NCBI GenBank assembly: GCA_020636315.1
Contig: JACJYA010000017.1
Coordinates: 107,098-171,097, forward strand
Direction of reading: 5' to 3'
Length of the DNA stretch: 64,000 bases
From: Lewinellaceae bacterium
GTDB lineage: Bacteria; Bacteroidota; Bacteroidia; Chitinophagales; Saprospiraceae
Shown: positions 46,100-55,758 of the stretch, in pieces
Layout: each line of letters starts with the position of its first letter
Position numbering within the stretch: position 1 is the first letter of the stretch
The notes under the pieces: generated by a model
What the model saw: only the letters and a program-made list of their open reading frames with translations
Databases searched by the model: none
Told to the model about the DNA's origin: nothing
Made by a program: the position numbers and the translations under genes

Positions 46100-46158
46100 C
46101 AGTGCCCTGTCCAAAACCCTGCAAAACGAACCTGTATCTGACTATACAAACCACAAAC

Positions 46159-47130
46159 ATGGAAGCAAGGATCACGGCTATTGGCACTTATGCTCCTGAA
46201 AAAATTATTGACAACCACTATTTCGAATCTTTCCTGGAAACCTCTGATGAATGGATACGGACCCGCACCGGGATCATCGAACGCCGGTATTCGGCCGAAG
46301 ATGAATTTACCAGTGACCTTTCCATAGCCGCAGTGAAAGACCTCGCCCAGCGGTACGACAAGGACATTTCCGACGTTGACTTCATTCTTGTCGCTACCGT
46401 GACGCACGACCAGATCATGCCCAGCATGGCCTGCCAGCTGCAATACCGCCTGGACATTCCCAACGCCGCCGCCCTCGACATCTCGGCGGCCTGCGCCGGC
46501 TTCGGGTACGGCATCACTCTGGCCAGAAGCCTGATCCACTCCGGAATGTACCGCAAGATCCTGGTCATAGGCGCCGAAACCCTGACCAAGGTGACGGATT
46601 TTACCGACCGGACAAGCTGCATCCTCTTTGGCGACGGCGCCGGCGCCCTGCTCATCGAAGCAGCCGGCAAGGGCAATATCGGCGAATGCATCGCCGGGGC
46701 GGAAGGCAGCGGCGGACAGGACCTCTACCTGTCCACCCAGGCTACCCAGGTAAACGGCGTACCGATCAAGGCCAACAACAAGATCGTACAGAACGGGCGC
46801 GCCGTTTTCCGCTGGGCCGTTACCCGTATGTCGGCCCTGTTCGAAGAGATCGTCGAAAAGAACGGGCTAACTAAGGAAGACATCGACTGGTTCATTCCCC
46901 ACAGCGCCAATATGCGCATCATCGAGGCCATCTGCCAGCGGGTTGGCTTCCCGGTTGAAAAATCGCTGGAAAGCCTGAGCAAATACGGCAATACTTCCTC
47001 GGCTTCCATCCCCCTGGCCCTTGATGAAGCCGTCAAAGACGGAAGGGTTAAAAAAGGAGACAAGCTGCTGATGCTCGGCTTCGGTGGCGGCCTGACCTAC
47101 GCCGGTACGGTGGTGGAATGGGGCGTTTAG
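46159..47130 (+). CDS. fabH: Beta-ketoacyl-ACP synthase III (KAS III)
   Basis: 323 residues from ATG 46159, the normal length; longer in-frame starts upstream (from 45817) run through the ssrA region and are not credible. KAS III condenses acetyl-CoA with malonyl-ACP to start fatty-acid synthesis. The Cys-His-Asn triad is visible: C112 in SAACAGFGYG, H248 in WFIPHSANMRI and N278 in KYGNTSSASIP. GIIERRYS and FGDGAGALLIEA are further family signatures. It is divergent from ssrA and followed by a 7-bp tandem repeat and the peptidase gene. Confidence 0.93.
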   Translation: MEARITAIGTYAPEKIIDNHYFESFLETSDEWIRTRTGIIERRYSAEDEFTSDLSIAAVKDLAQRYDKDISDVDFILVATVTHDQIMPSMACQLQYRLDIPNAAALDISAACAGFGYGITLARSLIHSGMYRKILVIGAETLTKVTDFTDRTSCILFGDGAGALLIEAAGKGNIGECIAGAEGSGGQDLYLSTQATQVNGVPIKANNKIVQNGRAVFRWAVTRMSALFEEIVEKNGLTKEDIDWFIPHSANMRIIEAICQRVGFPVEKSLESLSKYGNTSSASIPLALDEAVKDGRVKKGDKLLMLGFGGGLTYAGTVVEWGV

Positions 47131-47281
47131 GGAAGTGGGAAATCGGAAGTGGGAAATCGGAAGTGGGAAGTGGGAAGTGGGAAGTGGGAAGTGGGAAGTC
47201 GGAAGTGGGAAGTCGGAAGTGGGAAGTGGGAAGTGGGAAGTCGGAAGTGGGAAGTGGGAAATCGGAAGTGGGAAATCGGAA
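47130..47281. repeat. 7-bp tandem repeat array (GGGAAGT and variants)
   Basis: About 21 heptamers in three forms, GGGAAGT, CGGAAGT and GGGAAAT, begin at the last base of the fabH stop codon. A short inverted copy (ACTTCCGATTTCCGATT, about 47301-47318) follows downstream and can pair with the end of the array. The array happens to be open in frame with the next gene. Confidence 0.9.
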
Positions 47282-47351
47282 AATACTCTTTAGTCTTCGT
47301 ACTTCCGATTTCCGATTTAGAAAAACTTTACTAACCAAAAATAAGCCAACA

Positions 47352-49385
47352 ATGATAAAGAACATGCTCTTTATGCTGGGGCTGCTCTTCCTGGCCGCCT
47401 CCTGCGGCGGGCCTGAAGGCCCGGCCTCCGATACTGCCGCCGACACGGCGGAAATGAACCAGGATACCTTCAATTATTATCCGGAACACTTCGCCGATAA
47501 GAAGATCCTGCGCTATAAGGTGCCGGGGTTCGAACAACTGTCCCTGCAGCAGAAAAAACTGGTGTACTACCTCGTACAGGCCGGGCTCAGCGGGCGGGAC
47601 ATTATATACGACCAGAACTACCGCCACAACCTCGCCATACGCCGCGCACTGGAAAAGATCATTGGCGATTATCAGGGAGATCGGTCAACTGCAGAATGGA
47701 AAGAGGTATTGCTTTATGCGAAGCAGGTGTGGTTCGCCAACGGCATTCACCACCATTATTCCAATGACAAGTTCACTCCCGGATTCTCCCGGGAATACTT
47801 TGAGGAATTGATGGGGGCAGTGGGCGCCAGCCTCGGGCCGGAAGCTATGCGCGCCATTTTTGACCCCGCTTTTGATGCCCGAAAGATCGACCAGAGCAGT
47901 GGCGACCTGCTGGCCAACTCCGCTGTTAACTTTTACGATCCGGACATCACTCAGGCGGAAGCCGAGGCCTTCTACGCCAAAAAGAAAGAGAGCCTTTCCG
48001 ACGAGCGGGTGTCTATGGGGCTAAACTCCAAACTGGTGCGCAATGAGAACGGACAGCTCGAAGAAGCCGTCTGGAAAACCGGCGGACTGTATGGCGATGC
48101 CATCGAGCAGGTGGTTTTCTGGCTGGAAAAAGCCGTAGGTGTGGCGGAAAACGAAGCCCAGGCCAATGCGCTGAAATTGCTGATAGAATATTACCGCACC
48201 GGCAGCCTGGAAACCTGGGACAAATACAACGTTGCCTGGGTGCAGGCCACAGAAGGGGATATCGACTACATCAATTCCTTCATTGAGGTCTATAACGACC
48301 CGCTCGGCTACAAGGGCTCTTACGAGAACATCATCGAGATCAATGACTTCGAGGCTTCCGAACGCATGGCGGTCGTTTCCCGGAATGCCCAGTGGTTTGA
48401 GGACAACTCCCCTATCATGGATGCCCACAAAAAGAAAAAGGTGACCGGTATTACCTATAAAGTGGTTACTGTCGCCGGCGAATCGGGGGATGCCTCTCCG
48501 GCCACCCCCATCGGCGTCAACCTGCCCAATGCCAACTGGATACGGGCAGAGTACGGCTCCAAATCGGTGAGCCTGGGCAACATCATCAATGCCTACGGCC
48601 AGGCCGACGGGCCGGGGCTCCTTCAGGAGTTCAGCAACGATGAGGAGGAGATCGCCCGCGCGGAAAAGTACGGGAACCTGGCCTCCAAAATGCACACCGC
48701 CCTGCACGAAGTCGTCGGCCATGCTTCCGGCCAGTTGGAAGATGGCGTCGCCACGCCCAAAGAAACACTTGTCAATTACGCTTCCCCTCTGGAAGAAGCT
48801 CGGGCAGACCTGGTCGCTCTCTATTACTTAATGGACCCCAAACTGGTGGAACTAGGCCTGGTGCCTTCACTGGAAGTGGGCAAAGCAGAATATGACTCCT
48901 ACCTAAAGAACGGCTACATGCTCCAACTCCGCCGCATCGAGCCCGGAAAAACCATCGAGCAGGCCCACATGCGCAACCGTTCCATGGTATCCCACTGGGT
49001 TATTGAGAAAGGGCTGAAGAATGGCGCCGTGGAAATTACCAAAAGGGATGGCAAGACCTATATAGACATCAAAGATTACGAAAAGTTACGCGCCCTTTTC
49101 GGTGAGTTACTGCGCGAGGTACAACGCATCAAATCGCAGGGCGATTACGAAGCAGGCAAAGCCCTGATCGAAAATTACGGCGTGCAGGTTGACCCGCAGA
49201 TCCACGCCGAAGTGCTGGAACGCGCCGAAGCCCTTGACATTCCTCCCTACGGCGGTTTCATCAACCCGAAACTGACGGCAGTCATGGATGAAAGCGGCGA
49301 GGTCACCGATGTGAAGATCGAATACCCTGCCGATTTCACCCAGCAGATGCTGGAGTACGGCCGGGAATATTCGTTCCTGAAGTAA
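47352..49385 (+). CDS. Dipeptidyl-peptidase III (M49) lipoprotein
   Basis: 677 residues from ATG 47352. This start gives a lipoprotein signal (MLFMLGLLFLAASC, lipid-modified Cys18) and excludes the tandem repeat. The M49 zinc motifs are present: HEVVGH (452-457, family HExxGH) and EEARAD (481-486, family EEx(R)A(D/E)). Enzymes of this family release dipeptides from the N-terminus of oligopeptides. Here the protein is predicted to sit in the periplasm or at the outer membrane, unlike the cytosolic eukaryotic enzyme. A low-complexity linker follows the lipobox (PEGPASDTAADTAEMNQ). Confidence 0.93.
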   Translation: MIKNMLFMLGLLFLAASCGGPEGPASDTAADTAEMNQDTFNYYPEHFADKKILRYKVPGFEQLSLQQKKLVYYLVQAGLSGRDIIYDQNYRHNLAIRRALEKIIGDYQGDRSTAEWKEVLLYAKQVWFANGIHHHYSNDKFTPGFSREYFEELMGAVGASLGPEAMRAIFDPAFDARKIDQSSGDLLANSAVNFYDPDITQAEAEAFYAKKKESLSDERVSMGLNSKLVRNENGQLEEAVWKTGGLYGDAIEQVVFWLEKAVGVAENEAQANALKLLIEYYRTGSLETWDKYNVAWVQATEGDIDYINSFIEVYNDPLGYKGSYENIIEINDFEASERMAVVSRNAQWFEDNSPIMDAHKKKKVTGITYKVVTVAGESGDASPATPIGVNLPNANWIRAEYGSKSVSLGNIINAYGQADGPGLLQEFSNDEEEIARAEKYGNLASKMHTALHEVVGHASGQLEDGVATPKETLVNYASPLEEARADLVALYYLMDPKLVELGLVPSLEVGKAEYDSYLKNGYMLQLRRIEPGKTIEQAHMRNRSMVSHWVIEKGLKNGAVEITKRDGKTYIDIKDYEKLRALFGELLREVQRIKSQGDYEAGKALIENYGVQVDPQIHAEVLERAEALDIPPYGGFINPKLTAVMDESGEVTDVKIEYPADFTQQMLEYGREYSFLK

Positions 49386-49592
49386 ACGATGGTGAAGCGA
49401 CGCCTCCCCTTTCCGCCTGAGTAGAGCAAGAGGTGTCGCTTCCCTGTTCGGAATAACCCGCCCCCGGAGATTTTTGTTCAGCCTTAGACGGGCCTCTTCA
49501 TCCCTCACCGTTCGCCTCGGGTATAAAAAGCCATCTTTTCGTGGAAGGCGACGCCTCTTTTCCGGCCGGAAGCACCGGGGGAAGGTGTCACC

Positions 49593-49648
49593 CTAAAGTT
49601 AATAAACCGGAGAGGTTTCCATAACCGCCTCCGGTTTATTAACTTTAG
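49593..49648. repeat. Perfect 20-bp inverted repeat (long hairpin)
   Basis: CTAAAGTTAATAAACCGGAG (49593-49612) is perfectly complementary to 49629-49648 with a 16-nt loop. It lies between the peptidase and the next gene, 37 bp before the ATG at 49685. It could be a bidirectional terminator, an operator or a MITE-type repeat. The rest of the 49386-49684 gap shows no gene. Confidence 0.8.
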
Positions 49649-49684
49649 CGAAGCGAAACGAAACGAAAAACAAAACTTTTTAAC

Positions 49685-51964
49685 ATGCCCAGAAGTGTCA
49701 TGCTCCCTTTCCTTTTGGGATTTATGGTTGCGATATTAGCTGGCTGCGAACAAAAACCGGAAAAGCCTCCCCTTGTGCCCCTGCAGGCCGGCATGGTGGT
49801 CGCCACTGACATAACGGTAGCACCGGGAACCTACCAATTGGAGGGGGCCGACAGCCTCGATCAGCCCCTTATCATCATAGAGGGCAACGACATCACCGTT
49901 GATTTCAATAATGCCGAATTGAACGGCGCAGCCGAAGGTAAACTGCCCGATCAGTTTTCCGGCCTGGCCATACTGGTGCGCAACAGCCACCGGGCCACCA
50001 TCCGCAACCTCACGGCCAAAGGCTACAAAGTGGCGCTCATGGCCGAAAACTCCGACAGCCTGCTCATCGAAAACTGCAACTTCAGCTACAACTACCGCCA
50101 ACACCTGCAAAGCACCCGCGAACGCGAAGACCTCGCCGACTGGCTCAGTTACCACCACAATGAAAAAGACGAATGGCTGCGCTACGGGGCGGCTGTTTAC
50201 CTCAAGGGATGCAACCAGGCCACCGTCCGCGGCCTCACCGTCACCGGCGGGCAGAACGGGCTGATGCTCACCCAATGCAACGACGGCCTGTTCTACAACA
50301 ACACCATCCACTTCAATTCCGGCATCGGCATCGGGCTTTACCGGTCTGCAAACAATAAGGTGATGCACAACCGCCTCGACTGGAACGTCCGCGGCTACAG
50401 CCACGGGTTCTACAGCCGGGGGCAGGACTCGGCGGGCATCCTCTGCTACGAACAAAGCAGCAACAACACCTTCGCTTACAACTCCGCTACCCACTCCGGC
50501 GACGGCTTCTTCCTCTGGGCCGGGCAATCGACTATGGATACCGGGGAAGGGGGCTGTAATGACAACATCATCTTCGGCAACGACTTCTCCCACGCGCCCA
50601 CCAATGGAATCGAAGTGACCTTCAGCCGCAACATCCTGGCCAACAACCGGCTGGAAGGCTGCACCTACGGCGTTTGGGGCGGATATAGTTATAATACCCT
50701 GATCACCGGGAACACAGTCTGCGAAAACCTCCATGGCATCGCTATCGAACACGGCCAGGACAACGCCATCGTCCGCAATTATTTCGCCGGGGACAGCATC
50801 GGCATCCAACTCTGGGAAAGGGGCGAACAGCCGGAAGACTGGGGATACGCCGAGGCAAAGGATGTAGCCAGCCGCAATTACGAGATCCAGCACAATTACT
50901 TTGTCGATGTGAAGATACCGCTAAAGATCTCTGGTACGGACAATGTCGCCATCAACGACGACAATCAGTTCTATAATTTCGAAAAGCTGCTGCTGGCCGA
51001 ACGGCCCAACCGGCAGTTCTACCTGGTGAAAAACGACGTCTGCCAGGCGGATAACTGGGGCGACGCCGCCGTTTACAAAAGCAAGAACAGGATCAGCGAC
51101 CCACCCTTACCGGAGGAGCTCGAAGAATGGCCGAAACTGGCCCGGGACCTGGCGCCGGTAGAGGGCTTTCAACCCCAGCCGCTGGCAGACGGCATGGACG
51201 CCATGCTGCCCGAAGGGCACGTTCAGGGCCGGCAGTTCATCCTGGTGGATGAATGGGGCCCGTATGATTTCCGCCGCCCTTCCATCTGGCTGCGCGATAT
51301 CCAGGACAGCATCTATACCTTTCTGCTGCTGGGGCCTCAGGGCAACTGGCGCCTCAACGGCGGCCAGGGCTTCACCCGCGTGACGCCCAAGACCGGCACC
51401 TTCCCCACCACCATGACGGCCCGGCGGGATTCTTCCGGGGAAGAACTGAAACTGGAGCTGGAGTTCATCGGAGAAGAGGTGGTCAGCGAGTTCGGCGAAA
51501 AACTGAAGCGGGGAACCGATGTACCGTTCCACTTTTATCGTTTTGAAAAAAAACTGGATTGGACGGTCCGTTTCTATGAATACAATGAAAGCACGCACCC
51601 CCTGAGTAATTACGAGGCGTTTCGCCAGCTCAAGGAAAATAAACCGGATGCCGAGGAGCAGGTAAACGAACTGGCCTATGCCTGGTGGAAAAGGCCCGCC
51701 CCCAGGATCGATGCCGACCAGTTCGCAACTTTCGCCTCTACTACCTTTGAAATTACGCCCGGCAAATATCGGGTATCCATCACCAGCGACGACGGCCTGC
51801 GCTTCTATGTCGATGGGCAGCTCGTCATCGGGCATTGGGACATACACGAACCCGAAACCGACGAGGCTGTTCTGGAGCTTTCCGGGCGCCATACTTTCGA
51901 GATCGAGCACTTTGAGGCGGGCGGTTTTGCTACGCTGTCGTTTCACATGCAGCGGCTGCAGTAG
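49685..51964 (+). CDS. Beta-helix lipoprotein with C-terminal PA14 domain
   Basis: 759 residues. A lipoprotein signal (LPFLLGFMVAILAGC, Cys about 21) precedes a NosD-like right-handed parallel beta-helix (about 40-420; ITVDFNNAELNGA, LLIENCNFSYNYR, GLMLTQCNDGLFYNNTIHFN, NGIEVTFSRNILANNRL). A linker of unknown fold (about 430-620) follows, then a PA14-like beta-barrel (about 640-755; ITPGKYRVSITSDDGLRFYV, DGQLVIGHW, HTFEIEHFE). PA14 domains often bind carbohydrate. The architecture suggests an outer-membrane glycan-binding or carbohydrate-active protein. No catalytic residues can be assigned. Confidence 0.85.
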   Translation: MPRSVMLPFLLGFMVAILAGCEQKPEKPPLVPLQAGMVVATDITVAPGTYQLEGADSLDQPLIIIEGNDITVDFNNAELNGAAEGKLPDQFSGLAILVRNSHRATIRNLTAKGYKVALMAENSDSLLIENCNFSYNYRQHLQSTREREDLADWLSYHHNEKDEWLRYGAAVYLKGCNQATVRGLTVTGGQNGLMLTQCNDGLFYNNTIHFNSGIGIGLYRSANNKVMHNRLDWNVRGYSHGFYSRGQDSAGILCYEQSSNNTFAYNSATHSGDGFFLWAGQSTMDTGEGGCNDNIIFGNDFSHAPTNGIEVTFSRNILANNRLEGCTYGVWGGYSYNTLITGNTVCENLHGIAIEHGQDNAIVRNYFAGDSIGIQLWERGEQPEDWGYAEAKDVASRNYEIQHNYFVDVKIPLKISGTDNVAINDDNQFYNFEKLLLAERPNRQFYLVKNDVCQADNWGDAAVYKSKNRISDPPLPEELEEWPKLARDLAPVEGFQPQPLADGMDAMLPEGHVQGRQFILVDEWGPYDFRRPSIWLRDIQDSIYTFLLLGPQGNWRLNGGQGFTRVTPKTGTFPTTMTARRDSSGEELKLELEFIGEEVVSEFGEKLKRGTDVPFHFYRFEKKLDWTVRFYEYNESTHPLSNYEAFRQLKENKPDAEEQVNELAYAWWKRPAPRIDADQFATFASTTFEITPGKYRVSITSDDGLRFYVDGQLVIGHWDIHEPETDEAVLELSGRHTFEIEHFEAGGFATLSFHMQRLQ

Positions 51965-52218
51965 GGGCAAGGACGTTATTCCCTAATTCCCTGTGATATT
52001 CGACAGGCAAACGCTAGTCGCCAGCCGACATCACTTCCCTTTATTGATTTATGAAACTCAATCAGGCCCACAAACAAGAAGGAACATGCTTCAAAATGTC
52101 ATTAAATCATGCTTTTAAAGGTGGCGGTGGGCCAGAGGCCCGAGCGCCAGGCCCATCCGAAAATTTAAAGTGAAAAAGTTGATACAGGTAAGTGACAAAG
52201 TAGGATTAGGTGGCAAAC
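51965..52218. other. Intergenic region between convergent genes
   Basis: I see no ORF and no strong terminator hairpin in this 254-bp convergent gap. Confidence 0.4.
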
Positions 52219-53241
52219 TCAGATTAGTTCATTTGCTTCCATCCATTCGTCATTAAAAACCGTACTCAGATAGTTCTTCCCGGAGTCCGGCAGCAACAGG
52301 ACAACAATGGCTTCTTCATCCAATCTTTCGGCCACTTTCACCGCCCCGGCGATCACCGCCCCGGCGGAAGACCCCACCATCCAGGCCTCTTTCCTGGCCG
52401 CTTCCCGGGCCATGCCATACGCTTCCTTATCGGATACCGTGATCACTCCATCAATCAGTTCCAGGTCAATCGAATCGGGTAAAAAATCCTGGCCGATGCC
52501 TTCGATCCTGTAGCCTTGCGCTTTACCCTCGGTACCGTCATAAAAGTGGCGGTAGAGAGAGCCCTGTGCGTCCACCCCAATGATACGGATATCAGGATTG
52601 CGTTCTTTCAGGAATCTGGCCGTTCCCGTGATGGTCCCGCCTGTCCCCATACCGGCGATGAAATGGGTAATGCGCCCGGCCGTATCCCGCCATATCTCGG
52701 GCCCGGTGGTGTGGTAATGGGCGAGAGGATTATTGGGATTGGCGTACTGGTTCGGGCTGAAGGCATTGGGCGTCTCTTCCACCAGGCGCTCGGCTACTTT
52801 GTAGTAACTCCGCGGATCTTCCGGCGCCACGCCGCAGGGGCAAATGACGATTTCCGCGCCGTATCCTCTGAGGATACTCCGTTTCTCCTGGCAGACCTTG
52901 GCGTTCATGGTAAAAATCACTTTATAGCCTTTTACCACCGCCGCCTGCGCCAGGCCGATGCCGGTATTGCCGGAAGTGGGTTCTATGATCGTCCCGCCAG
53001 GTTTTAGCAGGCCCAATCGTTCTGCTGCTTCGACCATGGCGACGCCGATCCGGTCTTTGCTGCTGCCGCCGGGGTTGAGGAATTCCATTTTTCCCAGCAT
53101 CAGGGGGAGCAGGCCTTCGTTGAGCCGGTTCATTTTGACCAGCGGCGTGTTGCCGATGGATTGGAGGATGTTGTTTTGATATCTTAAAAGAGTTTGCTTT
53201 TCAGGCGAAGTATCCCGGTTGAAGGAAGCCGATATTGTCAT
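52219..53241 (-). CDS. Cysteine-synthase/CBS-family PLP enzyme (complete copy)
   Basis: 340 residues. QSIGNTPLVKMNRL, NPGGSSKDRIG with PLP-binding K62, PTSGNTGIGLAQ (phosphate and substrate loop, 90-94) and GMGTGGTITG are the signatures of the fold-type II O-acetylserine sulfhydrylase/cystathionine beta-synthase family. Housekeeping CysK is one possibility. In an operon with a PLP decarboxylase and an ATP-grasp ligase, a role in making a non-protein amino acid such as 2,3-diaminopropionate (compare SbnA) is also plausible. It is the last gene of the minus-strand operon, 25 bp after the unknown 314-residue gene, and a truncated second copy of its N-terminus lies at 55759-56019. Confidence 0.88.
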   Translation of the reverse strand: MTISASFNRDTSPEKQTLLRYQNNILQSIGNTPLVKMNRLNEGLLPLMLGKMEFLNPGGSSKDRIGVAMVEAAERLGLLKPGGTIIEPTSGNTGIGLAQAAVVKGYKVIFTMNAKVCQEKRSILRGYGAEIVICPCGVAPEDPRSYYKVAERLVEETPNAFSPNQYANPNNPLAHYHTTGPEIWRDTAGRITHFIAGMGTGGTITGTARFLKERNPDIRIIGVDAQGSLYRHFYDGTEGKAQGYRIEGIGQDFLPDSIDLELIDGVITVSDKEAYGMAREAARKEAWMVGSSAGAVIAGAVKVAERLDEEAIVVLLLPDSGKNYLSTVFNDEWMEANELI

Positions 53242-53266
53242 TTTGATAGGTTTAAGTATGATTTAA

Positions 53267-54211
53267 TTAATATACCCCTGCGCCGGTAAGTTTTTTAACC
53301 CGCTCTTTGGCATGCTTTGTTACTTCTTGCGAAGACAGGCAAAAACGGTAGAAATCCGAAGCGATGGCATTCCAGATAGGCTGGGATGGGGCGAGTTCGC
53401 AGAATGACTTCACCAATTCTAAGAAAACCTCCTGCCCTTCATCAGCAGAATGAATTTTTATTGCCAGGAACAGGTATGCCGATTTGTAGATTTCCAGCCC
53501 CTTCAGGCTTTGCAAAGAATGAAACCCGTTAGCGCTTAGAACGGCTTTGGCCTCACCTGTATCCATCCCCTTCGTAAACCAGATGAATTCGACGATGATC
53601 TGGTCGAGCATGCTTCTGATCAGGTCAAAGGGCAGGTTGGAAAAATCAAGGAGAAACCGGCACTCCATTGGGTTCCGGCCGACTTTTTCAGGATGGTGAT
53701 GGAATCGGGTAACAGGGGTAGCATATACCCTGTCCGTTTCAAGAAATGGCATATCCGGCCCTATTGCCGAAGGAATTACAGGGGTGGAGGCATACTTTTC
53801 ACGGAATAAGCCCAATGTATTAAACCGATAGGGCGCCGGAAACGCATATAGGTTTTCAAACACCGGATCAGGCAAACAACAGCCTAAAAGCTCCTTCCTC
53901 TGTCCGATGACCATTTGGATGCGTAAGATTGACCAGTTGTTGCACCCGTGCATTTCCAGTATGTCATATCCGTGCTCCTGGATCAGGTAGTTGTTGATGG
54001 TAAAGTATGCAGGCTCAATGCGTCTGCCTCTTCGTATGGATTCTTTCAACCTCAGATACGCCAAGTGGAACTGTAAAAAGTGGCGATAAGCAATTGGCAT
54101 TGATAGAAATAACGTAACGACTGAGGATTGCCTCAATTTTACCTGAATGTTCAAGCCTGCCGCCAGTTGCCGTGCTCTTGCCAGCTCAATTGATTGATGG
54201 TTTTCCGGCAT
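53267..54211 (-). CDS. Unknown 314-residue protein in the PLP/ATP-grasp operon
   Basis: I do not recognise this family. It is a soluble, mixed alpha/beta-looking protein without a signal peptide. Notable features are a His cluster (TRFHHHPEKVGRN), Trp/Tyr-rich segments (FTINNYLIQEHGYDILEMHG, IVEFIWFTKG) and several Cys residues (GCNNW, GCCLPDP). The ATG lies 2 bp after the stop of a short upstream frame, and the stop is 25 bp before the cysteine-synthase-like gene, so it is clearly part of the operon. It could be the pathway-specific enzyme or tailoring protein. Confidence 0.7.
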   Translation of the reverse strand: MPENHQSIELARARQLAAGLNIQVKLRQSSVVTLFLSMPIAYRHFLQFHLAYLRLKESIRRGRRIEPAYFTINNYLIQEHGYDILEMHGCNNWSILRIQMVIGQRKELLGCCLPDPVFENLYAFPAPYRFNTLGLFREKYASTPVIPSAIGPDMPFLETDRVYATPVTRFHHHPEKVGRNPMECRFLLDFSNLPFDLIRSMLDQIIVEFIWFTKGMDTGEAKAVLSANGFHSLQSLKGLEIYKSAYLFLAIKIHSADEGQEVFLELVKSFCELAPSQPIWNAIASDFYRFCLSSQEVTKHAKERVKKLTGAGVY

Positions 54212-54213
54212 TC

Positions 54214-54387
54214 CTAGATACAGGGCGCTTCAGTTGCATCCAGGTTCTCTGACATTTTCGAGGAGGATCTCATTAAAAACATCTTTTCTTCATAGAACCC
54301 ATCCTTGCCAATCCGCAGGCTTTTGAAAAGCGGATATGTTTCTGTATCAGGTTATTCATGAGCTATTGTTTTTATTTGCGCTATCAT
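54214..54387 (-). other. Possible small coding segment with an in-frame TAA
   Basis: One frame reads MIAQIKTIAHE, TAA (54352-54354), then PDTETYPLFKSLRIGKDGFY and on to MSENLDATEAPCI, with its stop 2 bp before the ATG of the next gene. The protein-like composition and tight spacing suggest a real small gene or gene remnant interrupted by a stop or an error. The shortest version, from ATG 54282, is 22 residues. Confidence 0.3.
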
Positions 54388-54466
54388 TCTTATCTCGGTT
54401 TATTCCCAAAAGGCAGTACTTCTTCTGCAGATTGCCCTTTATGAAGCAGCGAAATTATTATGCCCG

Positions 54467-55710
54467 TCATCCATATATTGGCGGAAAGCTCCGGTTGGCG
54501 TTAAAGGACCACTCGCTGAAAGTATAGGCGCCCACATCTTTTATGATAATCCAGTCGCCCTGTTGAATGAGCGGAAGGACCCCAGTACCGATCAGGTCGC
54601 CGGAAAGCACATGAAATTGCCCATGGACTGGGGAATGGGTTCGCCGGTTTTTAAGCCTCCATCAGCATTCAGGATTAAAATATCGTGGTACCGGGAGATC
54701 ATATTTTTGCCGATATGCGTCAGAGCGATCTTTAACTTCTCATCTCGTTCATTCCAGGCCGTTTTGGTATATTCTACTCTACTTGCCGCCCAGCCTGCTT
54801 TGGCAAAAACAGCCCTTCCGAATTCGGTGATCACTCTGTACTTTCGCAACGACGGAACTTCCGAATACAACAGGTTTGAAAACTCCCTGAAGCTTATCGC
54901 TTCATCCTCATCCGTATATTTCACAGGCAGGCCCCCTCCAATATCAAAAGTGCGGATCTGATAATTGTGGCTTTGGTTTAGATATTCAGCAAGGCCAACG
55001 GCATTTTTAATGCCTCTGATGAGCATTTCGACAGGGCTTTTCTGAGAGCCGATGTGTACGTGCAAGCCGGTTAATATTTTCGAGAATTCATTGTTTTGAG
55101 TCAAAAGGGCTTTCGCCTGATCGAGAAGAATCCCGAACTTGGAAGATCTCATTCCCGTAATATTGTTTCTTTCTTCGGCTGAAAAGTATCTGTTGTAGCC
55201 GTTCAGGGGAAGGCCGGGGTTGATCCTTAGCCCGATAGAACCTTTTCTGCCGTAAAGCCCGTTTTTCATCAACCGGCAGATCAACGCCAGTTCCTGGGCA
55301 TTGTCTGCATTAATATGAATCTTTTCTTCCAGGGCATATTTGATCTCCTGCTCTGTCTTGACGGGAGAATCAAATACAATGCAGCCGGCGGGGAACCCTG
55401 CCTTTTTGGCAATGGCCAGTTCGCCGGCGGAGGCGCATTCCGCACCAAAGCCCTTATCGGCGGCCATCCTGAGCATTTTGATGAGGGGATTGGTTTTCAC
55501 AGCGAGGGCATTCAGGGCCGGATACGGAAAGGCTTCTGATAATTCAGCGAGCTTTTGCTGATATGCCGGCAGGCCAATAAAAACAGCTGCGGGACACCGT
55601 GCAGAGATCAGCCCTTCTTCTAGCGCCTTGCGTACCACTGCCGAAGCAGCCGGTTCTGAATTTTTCAATGTCGGTATTCTATTTTCAGCATTCATTGCGC
55701 TTCCATTCAA
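54467..55710 (-). pseudogene. PLP-dependent Orn/DAP/Arg-type decarboxylase, frameshifted near the C-terminus
   Basis: The first frame (372 residues, 54592-55710) has the fold-type III features: ALAVKTNPLIKMLRMAADKG (PLP-Lys region), GFGAECASAGELAIAKKAGF, IVFDSPVKTEQEI, LHVHIGSQ, FDIGGGLPVKY and EFGRAVFAKAGW. It stops at MCFPAT. In the next frame the family C-terminus continues at once: SGDLIGTGVLPLIQQGDWII then DVGAYTFSEWSFNANRSFPP, stop at 54467. Adding one T to the CTTT run at 54604-54606 would restore MCFSGD, so this is a single-base loss, either natural or a sequencing error. A second slip near the end may extend the protein to about 54439. Members decarboxylate free or carrier-bound amino acids (LysA, SbnH, BtrK). 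Confidence 0.8.
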
Positions 55711-55758
55711 AATATTTCAGAAGATTACAACGGCGCCTCACTTTCCTCCACGCCCCCT

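Noticed and set aside
45817..46158. N-terminal extension of FabH from 45817
   Set aside because: It would run through the tmRNA 5' end and the palindromic repeats; the family starts at MEARITAIG (46159).
47118..47351. N-terminal extension of the peptidase from 47118
   Set aside because: It encodes only the heptamer repeat (GKWEVGSGK) and overlaps the fabH end; ATG 47352 gives a proper lipoprotein signal.
54352..54354. Stop-codon reassignment or selenocysteine-like recoding at the in-frame TAA
   Set aside because: All other genes use TAA as a normal stop, and a single unverified frame is no basis for recoding.
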